Source: Planctomycetota bacterium (lineage in GTDB: Bacteria > Planctomycetota > Phycisphaerae > Sedimentisphaerales > Anaerobacaceae). Taken from it: a stretch of 9,197 nucleotides of DNA. The position numbers and the translations under genes are program-made. The notes under the pieces were generated by a model that was not told where the DNA came from, did no database searches, and saw only the letters and a list, made by a program, of their open reading frames with translations. Location: assembly GCA_017885385.1 (NCBI GenBank), contig JAFNGF010000117.1:1-9197 (forward strand), given 5' to 3'. This document shows positions 1 through 6,537 of this stretch, piece after piece. Every line of letters starts with the position of its first letter. The first letter of the stretch is position 1.

Positions 1-369
1 GTGGTGGTCAAAGCCGGCAAAGTTGTTTTGCACAAGACGCTCGTGGAGACCTCTGAAGGCTCGTCAGGGCTTGAGCCGGCATTCGCCCGATTTCACGTTG
101 GCCCAGACGAAGAACTTTATGCCATAGTTGCAGGGACAGAGCTTGGGCAGAAACAGCGCGGCTTTGGCAACTATATCGGGCGAATACCTGCCGGCTCGGG
201 CAGCCCAAGTTTTGAGCGTGTCGATTTGCGTCACTCGTTTCACAATTTCTTTACGAATACTCCTCGCGGCGGGTCGAAACCATCAGACGTAATTGACCTT
301 TTCGGAATCGCCGACGACAGCCCAAATCTACGATACGCTCGAATCCGCCTGCAGTCCAGTGGAGGATAA
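1..369 (+). CDS. C-terminal part of an unidentified, possibly beta-propeller/sialidase-like protein (5' end outside window)
   Basis: An open frame runs from the window edge to a TAA stop at 367-369. The GTG at base 1 is probably only an internal codon, so the true start lies upstream. The 122 residues contain alternating hydrophobic and polar strands, with the pattern FHVGPDEELYAIVAG near residues 31-45 and an ending GIADDSPNLRYARIRL near 102-117. That strand-turn character resembles the last blade of BNR/sialidase-type propellers, which are common in planctomycete secretomes, but I cannot assign a family. The stop codon sits next to the GGAGG ribosome binding site of deoC, only 3 bp before the deoC ATG. 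The two genes are therefore almost certainly on one transcript and may be translationally coupled. No catalytic motif is visible in the part available. Confidence 0.6.
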   Translation: MVVKAGKVVLHKTLVETSEGSSGLEPAFARFHVGPDEELYAIVAGTELGQKQRGFGNYIGRIPAGSGSPSFERVDLRHSFHNFFTNTPRGGSKPSDVIDLFGIADDSPNLRYARIRLQSSGG

Positions 370-372
370 ACG

Positions 373-1101
373 ATGTGTGGGCAAGAAATGATAGACTACA
401 CGTACCAAGATATTGCCAAGATGATCGACCACTCGTTGCTGAATCCTGCGCTGACCGACAGAGAGCTCGAGCAAGGCTGTCAGCTTGCGCGCCGGTACGA
501 TGTGGCAAGCGTTTGCATTATGCCGTATTATCTGAAGCGCTGCGCCGAAATCCTCAAAGGCAGCAAGGTTGTGCCCACTACCACTATCGGCTTCCCGCAC
601 GGAGGCCATGTCACCGCAATCAAGCTGGCTGAGGCAAAACAAGCGATGGATGACGGCGCCGAAGAGCTCGATATGGTCGTCAATATCAGCAGAGTTCTCA
701 GCCAAGACTGGAATTACGTTCGGGCCGACATAAAAGCTGTCATCGACTTATCGCACCAGCGGGGCAAAAAAGCGAAAGTCATTTTTGAGAATTGCTATCT
801 CGATAACGAACATAAGATCAAACTCTGCCGGATCTGCGGCGAGCTGCGTGCGGATTGGGTGAAAACATCAACAGGCTACGGCACCGGCGGGGCTGCCATC
901 GAGGACCTCAAGCTGATGCGACAATATTCGCCCAGCCACGTCCAGATAAAGGCAGCCGGCGGCATACGTGACCTGGACAAACTTCTGCAGGTGCGCGCTC
1001 TGGGCGTGACCAGGGTCGGCGCCAGCCGAACCGCAGACATCCTCGACGAGTGCAAGCGCAGGCTTGGTCCCGATTCCATCGGGATAGAACTTCGAATTTA
1101 G
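373..1101 (+). CDS. deoC: deoxyribose-phosphate aldolase (DeoC family)
   Basis: Cytoplasmic class I aldolase that splits 2-deoxyribose-5-phosphate into acetaldehyde and glyceraldehyde-3-phosphate in deoxynucleoside catabolism. The 242-residue length is normal for the family. Visible motifs are MIDHSLLNP (17-25), IGFPHGG (72-78), ELDMVVNI with the catalytic Asp100, KVIFEN (135-140), VKTSTG with the Schiff-base Lys164, IKAAGGI with the second active-site Lys193, and a phosphate-binding-type GASRTADIL (216-224). All expected catalytic residues are present, so it should be active. I chose ATG 373 because GGAGG at 361-365 lies 7 bp upstream. ATG 388 (residue 6) would also keep the whole fold but has a poorly placed ribosome binding site. 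It follows the preceding gene by 3 bp and precedes the thioesterase gene by 30 bp. Aldolases acting on related sugar phosphates share the fold, so the exact substrate is inferred. Confidence 0.93.
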   Translation: MCGQEMIDYTYQDIAKMIDHSLLNPALTDRELEQGCQLARRYDVASVCIMPYYLKRCAEILKGSKVVPTTTIGFPHGGHVTAIKLAEAKQAMDDGAEELDMVVNISRVLSQDWNYVRADIKAVIDLSHQRGKKAKVIFENCYLDNEHKIKLCRICGELRADWVKTSTGYGTGGAAIEDLKLMRQYSPSHVQIKAAGGIRDLDKLLQVRALGVTRVGASRTADILDECKRRLGPDSIGIELRI

Positions 1102-1131
1102 AATTTCCGGGTAAGGGGTGCCCGAAAAGAC

Positions 1132-1920
1132 ATGCAGATCAGGGAAGATATATTTACGGTCAAGACATACGAGTGCCAGGCGGACGGCAGCATGAAGCTG
1201 TACGTCCTCATGCAGCATTTACAGGAAGCGGCAGCGGTCCATGCAGAGCAGCTCGGCTTTGGATACGACAGGCTGAATCAGATAAACAGTTGCTGGGTTC
1301 TGTCGAACTTGCGAATAGAGATCGACCGCTTGCCGCGGTGGAATGAGAAAGTGACCATCACAACCTGGCCGAGCGGGCATAACCGTGTGGTAGCAACCAG
1401 AGAATTCCTCGGCAAAGACCCGGATGGCTGTGAGCTATTCAAAGCCGGCAGCGAGTGGATGGTATTAGATAGAGAAAAGAATCGCCCGAAGAACTTACTG
1501 CGTCTCGGCCTGCCCCTGCCCGAAAGCGGGCAAAAAACGATAGCAGGAAAACTGACCAGATTAGAACCGCACAGCAGCTATAGCCAAGTGGAGCATGTGC
1601 ATGTGCCCTACAGTTCGATTGACCTGAATGGGCACGCAAACAACACCGAATATGTGCGATGGGCTATGGACGCGTTGAGACGAACATTCCAGCTCAAGGG
1701 CAGCATCCATTTTGCACAGGCCACCTATTTAGCCGAGGTCTTTGAAGGCGACCAGATCGATCTGCTGCTTTCCTGCCCGCCGCCCCGATTCTTGCCCGGC
1801 AGGTGTAAGGCGGGCGAGTCGGCAGACGCGGAGGCAGGCGACAAGGCCGAACACTTCTACATCCTTGGAAAAAGGCCAAGCCGACAAGACAACGTGTATC
1901 TAATGGAGCTTGGATGCTGA
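1132..1920 (+). CDS. acyl-ACP thioesterase (FatA/FatB-like, double hotdog)
   Basis: Probable acyl-ACP thioesterase that releases fatty acids from acyl carrier protein in the cytoplasm, related to plant FatA/FatB and to bacterial homologues. The 262 residues form two hotdog halves. The N-terminal half runs from about residue 6 to 115 and includes SNLRIEIDRLPRW and VTITTWPSGHNR. The C-terminal half starts near 155. The signature VPYSSIDLNGHANNTEYVRW supplies the catalytic Asp164, Asn166 and His168. Glu202 in TYLAEVFEGDQ matches the catalytic Glu. The Cys that follows Glu in plant enzymes is Val203 here, so the Asp-Asn-His-Glu mechanism is expected. Residues 216-238, between the last strands, are low-complexity and derive from a palindromic DNA repeat that keeps frame. 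The ATG is 30 bp after deoC. Its ribosome binding site is weak: AAGGGG lies about 13 bp upstream inside a small CGGG/CCCG hairpin. 4-hydroxybenzoyl-CoA thioesterases are less likely because of the double-hotdog length. Confidence 0.87.
   Translation: MQIREDIFTVKTYECQADGSMKLYVLMQHLQEAAAVHAEQLGFGYDRLNQINSCWVLSNLRIEIDRLPRWNEKVTITTWPSGHNRVVATREFLGKDPDGCELFKAGSEWMVLDREKNRPKNLLRLGLPLPESGQKTIAGKLTRLEPHSSYSQVEHVHVPYSSIDLNGHANNTEYVRWAMDALRRTFQLKGSIHFAQATYLAEVFEGDQIDLLLSCPPPRFLPGRCKAGESADAEAGDKAEHFYILGKRPSRQDNVYLMELGC
1776..1835 (+). repeat. palindromic dispersed repeat, copy A, inserted in frame in the thioesterase gene
   Basis: Two blocks, CCCGCCGCCCCGA (1776-1788) and TCGGCAGACGCGGAGGC (1819-1835), recur exactly at 6942-6954 and 6961-6977 in the aldo/keto-reductase-like gene. 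The 30 bases between them fold: CCGA (1785-1788), a TT bulge and CTTGCCCG (1791-1798) pair with CGGGCGAG (1811-1818) and TCGG (1819-1822) around a 12-base loop. In copy B the middle is 6 bases. The 24-base difference keeps frame, and both copies are read as PPPR...SADAEA. The insertion falls in a loop of the second hotdog domain. Confidence 0.75.
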
Positions 1921-1986
1921 CTATTTGTGCGCAGCACCGAAGCCCGGTTGCGCCCAGCCATTTGCTGGACCGAGGGAAATTATAGG

Positions 1987-2030
1987 GGCTTTTACGGTGC
2001 CTTAGCTCATGCTGTGACACCGCAAAAGCC
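1987..2030. terminator. stem-loop between convergent genes, terminator-like
   Basis: GGCTTTTACGGTG (1987-1999) pairs with CACCGCAAAAGCC (2018-2030), 12 of 13 base pairs around an 18-base loop. It lies between the ends of the thioesterase gene (1920, + strand) and the lipoprotein gene (2106, - strand), where a bidirectional terminator is expected. No T run follows on either strand, so intrinsic termination is uncertain. The rest of 1921-2105 holds only minor hairpins. Confidence 0.45.
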
Positions 2031-2105
2031 AACCTGAGGAAATGTTCGTTTCCCCTTACATCGTCCGTGAGGTCGCCTGACAGTCCCGACGCGCCGCGAT
2101 GTGGC

Positions 2106-3026
2106 CTATTTTTGGGCCTCGCTGACAGAAGCGCCAGCCTCGCCCGGCTTTGCCGAACCTAATCCCGAGCTAATTCGCGAAAGCTCGCTTCTTAGCTGCT
2201 TGAGAACTGCTATCATGCTCTCGCGCATTTGATCGGTATTATTTTGCACGCCTCCGACCTGCTCGGCTAATTTAGCTTGTCTTTGCTGGATGGCGTCGAC
2301 GGCGCCGCCAATCGCACGGATGTCAGTCAGGATTTTTTCCTCGAATTTGAGCTGTTTCTGACCAACTATATCTATTATGCCGGCCACATTCTCTGTGCCG
2401 GCTTGCAGTCCGCCGAGGGTGGACCGCAACTGCGCCATATCTTGCCGCAGACCGTCTGCGCTGCCGGATACCTTCTTGACGTCGCTTTTCAGGTCGGCAA
2501 TCCCTCCCTGGAGTGCACCTTGGCCCGCTTCAATCTTGGCTATGCTGGCACTGCGTTCATCCTTACTGCCTTGAAGCGCCTCGCCCAGAGCAGCCTGGAA
2601 TATCTTCTGCTCATCCCTGGCGGCAGCCAGGCGGGCAGCGTTTTGATTAGTACCGGCCTGCACGTTTTCAATTGCTGCGTACAGCTTGTCCTGTCCTGCT
2701 CCGAGAGCGGCTACATTTTTGACGCCCCTGTCGGTACTGGCTCGGACCTGCTCAATCTCCGTGTGCAGTTTGGTCTGGTCTGCTCCAAGAGCAGTCAGAT
2801 TGTTGGCAGTTCGGTTGGCGCCGGTCTCCAACTGCTCAATTGCCGCGGACATCTTGCTCTGGTTCTCTTCCACGCGAACCAAACTGGTGGCTAAGTGCTT
2901 GACACTGGCAGCCAGCGCCCGGTGCAGCTCAAGCTGATTATCTTCGATCCTTGATAACTGTTTACACCCGCCAGCCAAGACCAAGCTAATTACCATTATT
3001 ACCGCCAATGTTTTCTTTCTGGCCAT
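2106..3026 (-). CDS. coiled-coil lipoprotein with 28-residue repeats, function unknown
   Basis: I do not recognise a named family. Residues 1-20 are a positively charged then hydrophobic signal peptide ending LAGGC, with Cys21 as the likely lipidated residue, so the protein should be membrane-anchored on the outer face of a membrane. The rest is almost entirely helical and rich in Ala, Gln, Glu and Leu, with heptad spacing. A unit of 28 residues (four heptads) with the core xxQxKLxxxIExV recurs with its Gln at 56, 84, 112 and 140. Shifted versions occur near 169, 225 and 250. The tail from about 288 (SAKPGEAGASVSEAQK) looks disordered. GAGGAAGGG at 3035-3043, read on the minus strand, lies 8 bp before the ATG and supports this start. 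It resembles surface fibre or spacer proteins of Lpp or trimeric coiled-coil type. Its upstream DNA is filled with repeats and no promoter is clear. Confidence 0.8.
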   Translation of the reverse strand: MARKKTLAVIMVISLVLAGGCKQLSRIEDNQLELHRALAASVKHLATSLVRVEENQSKMSAAIEQLETGANRTANNLTALGADQTKLHTEIEQVRASTDRGVKNVAALGAGQDKLYAAIENVQAGTNQNAARLAAARDEQKIFQAALGEALQGSKDERSASIAKIEAGQGALQGGIADLKSDVKKVSGSADGLRQDMAQLRSTLGGLQAGTENVAGIIDIVGQKQLKFEEKILTDIRAIGGAVDAIQQRQAKLAEQVGGVQNNTDQMRESMIAVLKQLRSELSRISSGLGSAKPGEAGASVSEAQK

Positions 3027-3061
3027 TTTCGATACCCTTCCTCACTAAAGAATTCTGTTTT

Positions 3062-3138
3062 ACCGCTGAGTCCGCAGAGATCGCCCAGTCTTTTTCGATC
3101 CCTATTTTCCTCTGCGCGCTCCGCGTTCTCTGCGGTGA
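3062..3138. repeat. dispersed inverted repeat with CCGCAGAGA arms
   Basis: CCGCAGAGA (3072-3080) is the exact reverse complement of TCTCTGCGG (3127-3135). The outer bases ACCGCTGAG (3062-3070) and the GGTGAGT after the right arm partly continue the symmetry. The interior is a purine/pyrimidine-biased stretch with CTCTGCGCGCTCCGCG. This composition is typical of short CGCAGAG-type repeats scattered in environmental bacterial genomes. That family assignment is from memory and not tested. Confidence 0.55.
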
Positions 3139-3214
3139 GTTGCCGCGGTACGCTAACGTTTTCTCACGATAGAGCGCTATAGGAATAGAGAAGACATTCC
3201 TTGCCGCTCCTCCA

Positions 3215-3304
3215 CAAAAATCAAAATTCAAAAGGCAAAATTGAGGAGGTCGTTGCCGATCAGCGGCAACTTCCGCAATTTTGATTTCTAATATTTGATT
3301 TTTG
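3215..3304. repeat. 90-base long hairpin repeat
   Basis: Three nested arm pairs share one centre. CAAAAATCAAA (3215-3225) pairs with TTTGATTTTTG (3294-3304). CAAAATTG (3236-3243) pairs with CAATTTTG (3276-3283). GTTGCCG (3252-3258) pairs with CGGCAAC (3264-3270) around a 5-base loop. Together they make an extended, imperfect hairpin 130-190 bases upstream of the lipoprotein ribosome binding site. It could be a dispersed repeat, a transcript-end structure, or both. Confidence 0.7.
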
Positions 3305-3399
3305 CATTTGCTTTCCCCCTTCAGCGGGGACAACCTCGCCCCTGCGGATGTAGAGGAAAGCTGATAGAATTGTACGCAATCACGAGAAAGAATTCAAGC

Positions 3400-3478
3400 A
3401 AAAAGTCCGGTAAATCCGAGTTTCTTTGCACCTCCAGCCTTTGTAACGAGGATTTTGAGCTCAGGTGCGGCTTTTTTT
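3400..3478 (+). ncRNA. candidate structured RNA or complex terminator ending in a T run
   Basis: AAAAAG-T-CCG (3400-3409) can pair with CGG-CTTTTT (3468-3476). Inside it AAATCC (3412-3417) can pair with GGATTT (3450-3455), and GCACCT (3428-3433) with AGGTGC (3463-3468). The last two helices interlock, so both together would be an H-type pseudoknot. Base 3468 is shared between two helices, so not all pairs can form at once. Seven T residues (3472-3478) follow, as in an intrinsic terminator on the + strand. No + strand gene precedes or follows, so this may be an independent small RNA. No known riboswitch class was recognised. Confidence 0.3.
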
Positions 3479-3523
3479 AGGACCATCCCGACCGGAGCCG
3501 AATTGAAAATTGATAAAGAACCG

Positions 3524-3645
3524 CCACAGACGCCGTCCTTTCGACAGGCTCAAGGCAGGCTCTGAGCGCAGTCGAAGGAGAGCACAGAGAGCTCAGAGGA
3601 ATTATCCTATCTTTTTATCTCTGTGAACTCTGTGTCCTCTGTGGC
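3524..3645. repeat. CACAGAG/CTCTGTG dispersed repeat, interrupted by a palindrome
   Basis: The left arm begins CCACAGA (3524-3530) and resumes after the inserted palindrome as GCACAGAG... near 3582-3600. The right arm at 3618-3645 (core CTCTGTGAACTCTGTG) is identical over 28 bases to 6616-6643 in the other repeat-rich region. The arms are roughly reverse complementary. It ends about 16 bp from the stop codon of the peptidase gene. Confidence 0.7.
3537..3578. repeat. CCTTCGAC-family palindrome, copy 1
   Basis: A 42-base imperfect palindrome starting CCTTTCGACAGGCTCA and ending GAGCGCAGTCGAAGG. The outer arms CCTTTCGAC and GTCGAAGG pair. It matches in layout and length the 42-base element at 6697-6738, and its right half resembles 7005-7028. 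It is inserted within the left arm of the CACAGAG repeat. Confidence 0.75.
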
Positions 3646-3660
3646 AAAAAAACATTGCCG

Positions 3661-5964
3661 TCACGGCACCATCGCTCGGTCATATATCTTGATGTCGTCA
3701 ATCAGGCCGGACCAGAAACTGCCCGGCTCACCCCTCCCGGCACTCCCGGCACCAAGATACAGGCCGCCTTGCGAACTGGCCAAAGTACCCTGCGTGCCTT
3801 TGGCGACCTCGACGCCGTCCACAAATAAAGTTCTGGTGGAGCCGTCCCACGTCAGGCCCACACGGTGCCAATCGCCGTCTATAATCACCGCCTCTGAGAA
3901 TAATGGCGTGCCATACCGGCCGGGTGCCTTCAATTCGGTCATTAGTTTGCCCTGCGATGTACCGGCAGCGAGCCAATTCACTCCGCCGGCCTGAGATATG
4001 ATGGCTTGCTCCGGGACACCACCTTTTACCCAGGCAAAAACGCTGAACGCCCCGGCTGCTGGGTCCAAGATAAAGGGCGTGCTTACATAATCATCGACCC
4101 CGTCGATCTGCAGTGCGCCACTTACCTTACCGCCAGCAGGCTGCCAAAGTGGGTCACCGTGGAGGGTACCTTCATGGGCGCCAGCCCTGTCATGGGCGGC
4201 GAGACCTTCTGTCTCGTCGAGCTTCCACCGGGCTACCACACCCGGTTCTGGAGGTTCTGGAACTTCCTTCAGCCAAAACTCCGCTAACAAAGCCAGGTCC
4301 TTATAGTCCACCGTGTGATCCCCCGAGGGCCCTGGAGCAATGTCAACGGATGATTCGTCCTGGCCCCAGTACTCAGCAAGCGTGGAAAGATCTCTCATGT
4401 CCACTATTTGGTCGCCGTTCAAGTCACCGAGCAGGCCCACAAAATCAACACCCCAGACGTTGCCCAATACGACAGAGTTGTCTTTGGAAACGCCGGTGGT
4501 GACTTTTTGGGTATTGAAGCCATACTCTCTCAGCACGGCATTCACGGTATAGGCGGTATTCGATTCCAAGCAGTCAAAAGCGTATATGCCTTGGCTATCA
4601 GTTTCAGTCCCAGCGATGATTTCACTTCCCGATTTTGCATACAGGACAGCATTAGCTATCGGCTCCCCATCCTGGTCGAGCACTCGGCCACTTATGATCT
4701 CACCATCGCCGGCTCGCACGGTCTGCACATTGTAGACGCAACTGCAGACAATCCCCACATCATATTTGGCTTCGGGTGCGTAAATGGTGCCCGTCAGGTC
4801 GTACCACGCGTCATCCAGGCCTAACCATCCCATATTGATATGGTGGTAGAGCGTTGAATAGTTGTAACCGTATCCGTCGCATATGAAACCGTGGAGGACC
4901 GTACCCAAGATAACCGGCTTTTTTGCGTCAAGATTAGGGTTGATCATTCCAATTAAGCCGCGACCGACGGGAGACTCCGAGTTATATCCGTGGACCGCGT
5001 TGCCATACCCGAAAGTAGTCTTTAGTGCGCTTATCATCCGGGCGCTGCTACATCCGGGCCAACCGGACCCAGTCAACCCGTAGCTTTGGTTCATAGAAAC
5101 ACCAGTATCGTAACAGAGCGCTCCGATAGCCTGTCGTTCTGCTTCTGGCGTAGTGCAGTTTGTCTCGTATGGCATCAAATCCCATCGATATGGCCCGCCG
5201 AAGCCATCGCCGCCGAGAGTGGATGCTTTTTGCTGGACGCCATCAACTGTGATCGTAAATTCGTTTACGCCTATCCCGGTCGTGGGGTACTCGTGATAGC
5301 GCATTAACTGCGCCAAAGCGGTCGCGGGACAGCCACAGAAGTAGTTGTTAGGTGTATAGTAGTTGTAGCAAGCCAACTGGCAATCCTCCGTCAAGGTCAC
5401 TCTAAGTTGATCCCATTTGCTTTTCACAAGGGCGGCCACACGAACATCTGAGATTGAGGGGATACTCGAGGCCATCATAGCAACCCCATCTTTGGGACCG
5501 TTGGGAAGGTCTATTAGATGTCTCCACTTGCCTCGCGCGGCAGCATCGAAAGGCTCTTCTGCCATTATTCGCGGACCGCTGCCGCCCCGAACTGCTGCAA
5601 TTCGCCTCTTGAGGTCATCCGTCACCAATGCCCCAAGCGGGTTTTCCGGTGAAGGATCGAACCTGTCGCCCTGAACAAAACCGATAATCGGTTCAACCAG
5701 ATCGTCCGCCGAGACGATAACAAACCCTGTAGGCTGAAGATAGACGATGTAATAAATCGCTTCACCGCTGTTATTTGTGAAGGTCTCAACCTTTCTGACT
5801 TGCCGGCCAAGGGATGTTCCCAGTGGTTTAGGATCCGCTTTAAGCCACCCTGTTACCACTTTTTCAGCTTCATCAGCCGTTGTGGGCCGTGCCCATAAGC
5901 AGCTACAACACAATGCCAATAGTGCAAATAGCGCAGCTAAAGTAATCAGACTTGACTTTGTCAT
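3661..5964 (-). CDS. secreted C10 (streptopain-like) cysteine peptidase with dockerin-like and LamG domains
   Basis: Exported papain-fold protease of the SpeB/streptopain family, 767 residues. The order is: signal peptide (1 to about 26); I69/C10-type propeptide (about 30-125) with the family motif GFVIVSADDLVEPIIGF; C10 catalytic domain (about 165-415); carboxypeptidase-regulatory-like beta-sandwich (about 422-510); dockerin-like pair of calcium loops (513-565); LamG/concanavalin-like lectin domain (577-765). Catalytic Cys212 lies in GCPATALAQLMRYHEYP and His359 in LHGFICDGYG. PYRWDLMP and YHHINMGW are family-typical, so the enzyme should be active after propeptide removal. The first calcium loop, DLNGDQIVDMRD, is canonical; the second (541-556) has a degenerate start. 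GGAGG at 5973-5977, read on the minus strand, is 8 bp before the ATG. LamG ends abruptly after IYDRAMVP, where homologous domains usually add a few residues, and dispersed-repeat DNA begins just past the stop. Substrates are unknown; LamG suggests polysaccharide or surface binding. Confidence 0.92.
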   Translation of the reverse strand: MTKSSLITLAALFALLALCCSCLWARPTTADEAEKVVTGWLKADPKPLGTSLGRQVRKVETFTNNSGEAIYYIVYLQPTGFVIVSADDLVEPIIGFVQGDRFDPSPENPLGALVTDDLKRRIAAVRGGSGPRIMAEEPFDAAARGKWRHLIDLPNGPKDGVAMMASSIPSISDVRVAALVKSKWDQLRVTLTEDCQLACYNYYTPNNYFCGCPATALAQLMRYHEYPTTGIGVNEFTITVDGVQQKASTLGGDGFGGPYRWDLMPYETNCTTPEAERQAIGALCYDTGVSMNQSYGLTGSGWPGCSSARMISALKTTFGYGNAVHGYNSESPVGRGLIGMINPNLDAKKPVILGTVLHGFICDGYGYNYSTLYHHINMGWLGLDDAWYDLTGTIYAPEAKYDVGIVCSCVYNVQTVRAGDGEIISGRVLDQDGEPIANAVLYAKSGSEIIAGTETDSQGIYAFDCLESNTAYTVNAVLREYGFNTQKVTTGVSKDNSVVLGNVWGVDFVGLLGDLNGDQIVDMRDLSTLAEYWGQDESSVDIAPGPSGDHTVDYKDLALLAEFWLKEVPEPPEPGVVARWKLDETEGLAAHDRAGAHEGTLHGDPLWQPAGGKVSGALQIDGVDDYVSTPFILDPAAGAFSVFAWVKGGVPEQAIISQAGGVNWLAAGTSQGKLMTELKAPGRYGTPLFSEAVIIDGDWHRVGLTWDGSTRTLFVDGVEVAKGTQGTLASSQGGLYLGAGSAGRGEPGSFWSGLIDDIKIYDRAMVP

Positions 5965-6140
5965 TTGAATGTCCTCCGGTAAGGGTTTTCCCTTTTGCTG
6001 ATTCTAATGCAAGGAAGCCTGCTTTTGCAACCATTTTCTGGGAATTTTGTACCCGTTGGATTATCCGCGGAATTGCCAAGAACTGAGCAGGGGGTGGAAA
6101 AACATGTGAAAAACTGAAATCCTGAATGCCCAGCACAGAA

Positions 6141-6176
6141 CGAGTCACGGGTCACGAATGACGAGTCACCAGTCAC
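6141..6176. repeat. short direct repeat of GAGTCAC type
   Basis: CGAGTCACGGGTCAC (6141-6155) and CGAGTCACCAGTCAC (6162-6176) are direct copies 21 bp apart, with two differences. GTCAC occurs four times in the segment. Its function is unknown; it resembles short GTCAC-rich intergenic repeats rather than a defined binding site. Confidence 0.6.
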
Positions 6177-6243
6177 CATCCACCGCCTATAGATTTACCT
6201 ATTCGTCCCATTTTAACAAAATGTTAATTTGTAAAAAGTGATA

Positions 6244-6322
6244 AATTTCTGTCAATTTCTGCTCAAAACGCGCGCGTTTTTGCAAATTTCCGCTAATTTC
6301 TGCGCATTTCTGCGCATTTCTG
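6244..6322. repeat. 10-bp phased ATTTCTG motifs flanking a CG palindrome
   Basis: ATTTCTG begins at 6245, 6255, 6296, 6306 and 6316, with a variant ATTTCCG at 6286, so the spacing is 10 bp within each of two arrays. Between the arrays lies AAAACGCGCGCGTTTT (6265-6280), a perfect 16-bp palindrome with an alternating CG core. The motifs lie on one face of the helix. They could be low-complexity expansion or binding sites for a multimeric protein. Confidence 0.55.
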
Positions 6323-6386
6323 GACACTTTTTAACCTGTTTTTTCTTGCCCATTTTACCTAATCCCCACAATATGACTTGTAAACC

Positions 6387-6431
6387 CCGTTGTTGAACGG
6401 ATATTGGCTATGGTCTCTGAAAAATAGCCAA
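6387..6431. other. two adjacent perfect hairpins
   Basis: CCGTT-GTTG-AACGG (6387-6400) is followed by TTGGCTAT (6404-6411) pairing perfectly with ATAGCCAA (6424-6431) around a 12-base loop. No T run follows on the + strand. On the minus strand the DNA leads towards the peptidase gene, so the hairpins could sit in its long leader if transcription starts far upstream. Confidence 0.4.
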
Positions 6432-6537
6432 AAAATGCCAGTTTTTCCCAAATCTGGATAATTTCAGTTTTTAATCGTGTTAATCTGGGTTGATAGAATT
6501 ACGGCAAGGCTGAATCCTTTTCGATCACCTTTTTTTT

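Larger units (their letters stand above)
3027..3660. other. gene-free region rich in repeats and hairpins
   Basis: This 634-bp stretch lies upstream of the lipoprotein gene and downstream of the peptidase gene, both on the minus strand. No open frame in it looks like a gene. It contains an inverted repeat with CCGCAGAGA arms, a 90-base A/T-rich hairpin, a candidate structured RNA ending in a T run, and a CACAGAG-type repeat interrupted by a CCTTTCGAC palindrome. Each is listed separately. The lipoprotein promoter must lie here, but I cannot place it. Confidence 0.7.
5965..6520. other. AT-rich gene-free region upstream of the peptidase gene
   Basis: No credible gene is present. The region must hold the peptidase promoter (minus strand), but no clear -35/-10 pair was found. 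TTAAC-N5-GTTAA at 6213-6227 is a small inverted repeat that could be an operator. From about 6180 to 6500 the base composition is clearly more A/T-rich than in the flanking genes. Confidence 0.5.

Noticed and set aside
513..565. Cellulosome component from the dockerin-like motif of the peptidase (residue positions 513-565 of the gene at 3661-5964)
   Set aside because: The second calcium loop is degenerate and no cohesin or scaffoldin is present. Such motifs are widespread in secreted planctomycete proteins without evidence of cellulosomes.
2277..2894. Long + strand open frame opposite the lipoprotein gene
   Set aside because: It mirrors the biased codons of the repetitive coiled-coil gene on the other strand. 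The lipoprotein has a lipobox, heptads and a ribosome binding site, while this frame has none.
3400..3478. Assignment to a named riboswitch class
   Set aside because: I compared the sequence from memory with c-di-GMP, preQ1, SAM-II, fluoride, THF and guanidine classes and found no matching conserved core.
6141..6176. CRISPR-like array
   Set aside because: Only two imperfect 15-base copies with a 6-base gap; no spacers of normal length and no cas genes.
6528..6537. T run after CACC as an intrinsic terminator
   Set aside because: No stable GC-rich stem directly precedes it, and it adjoins a repeat boundary, so it is more likely part of the repeat.
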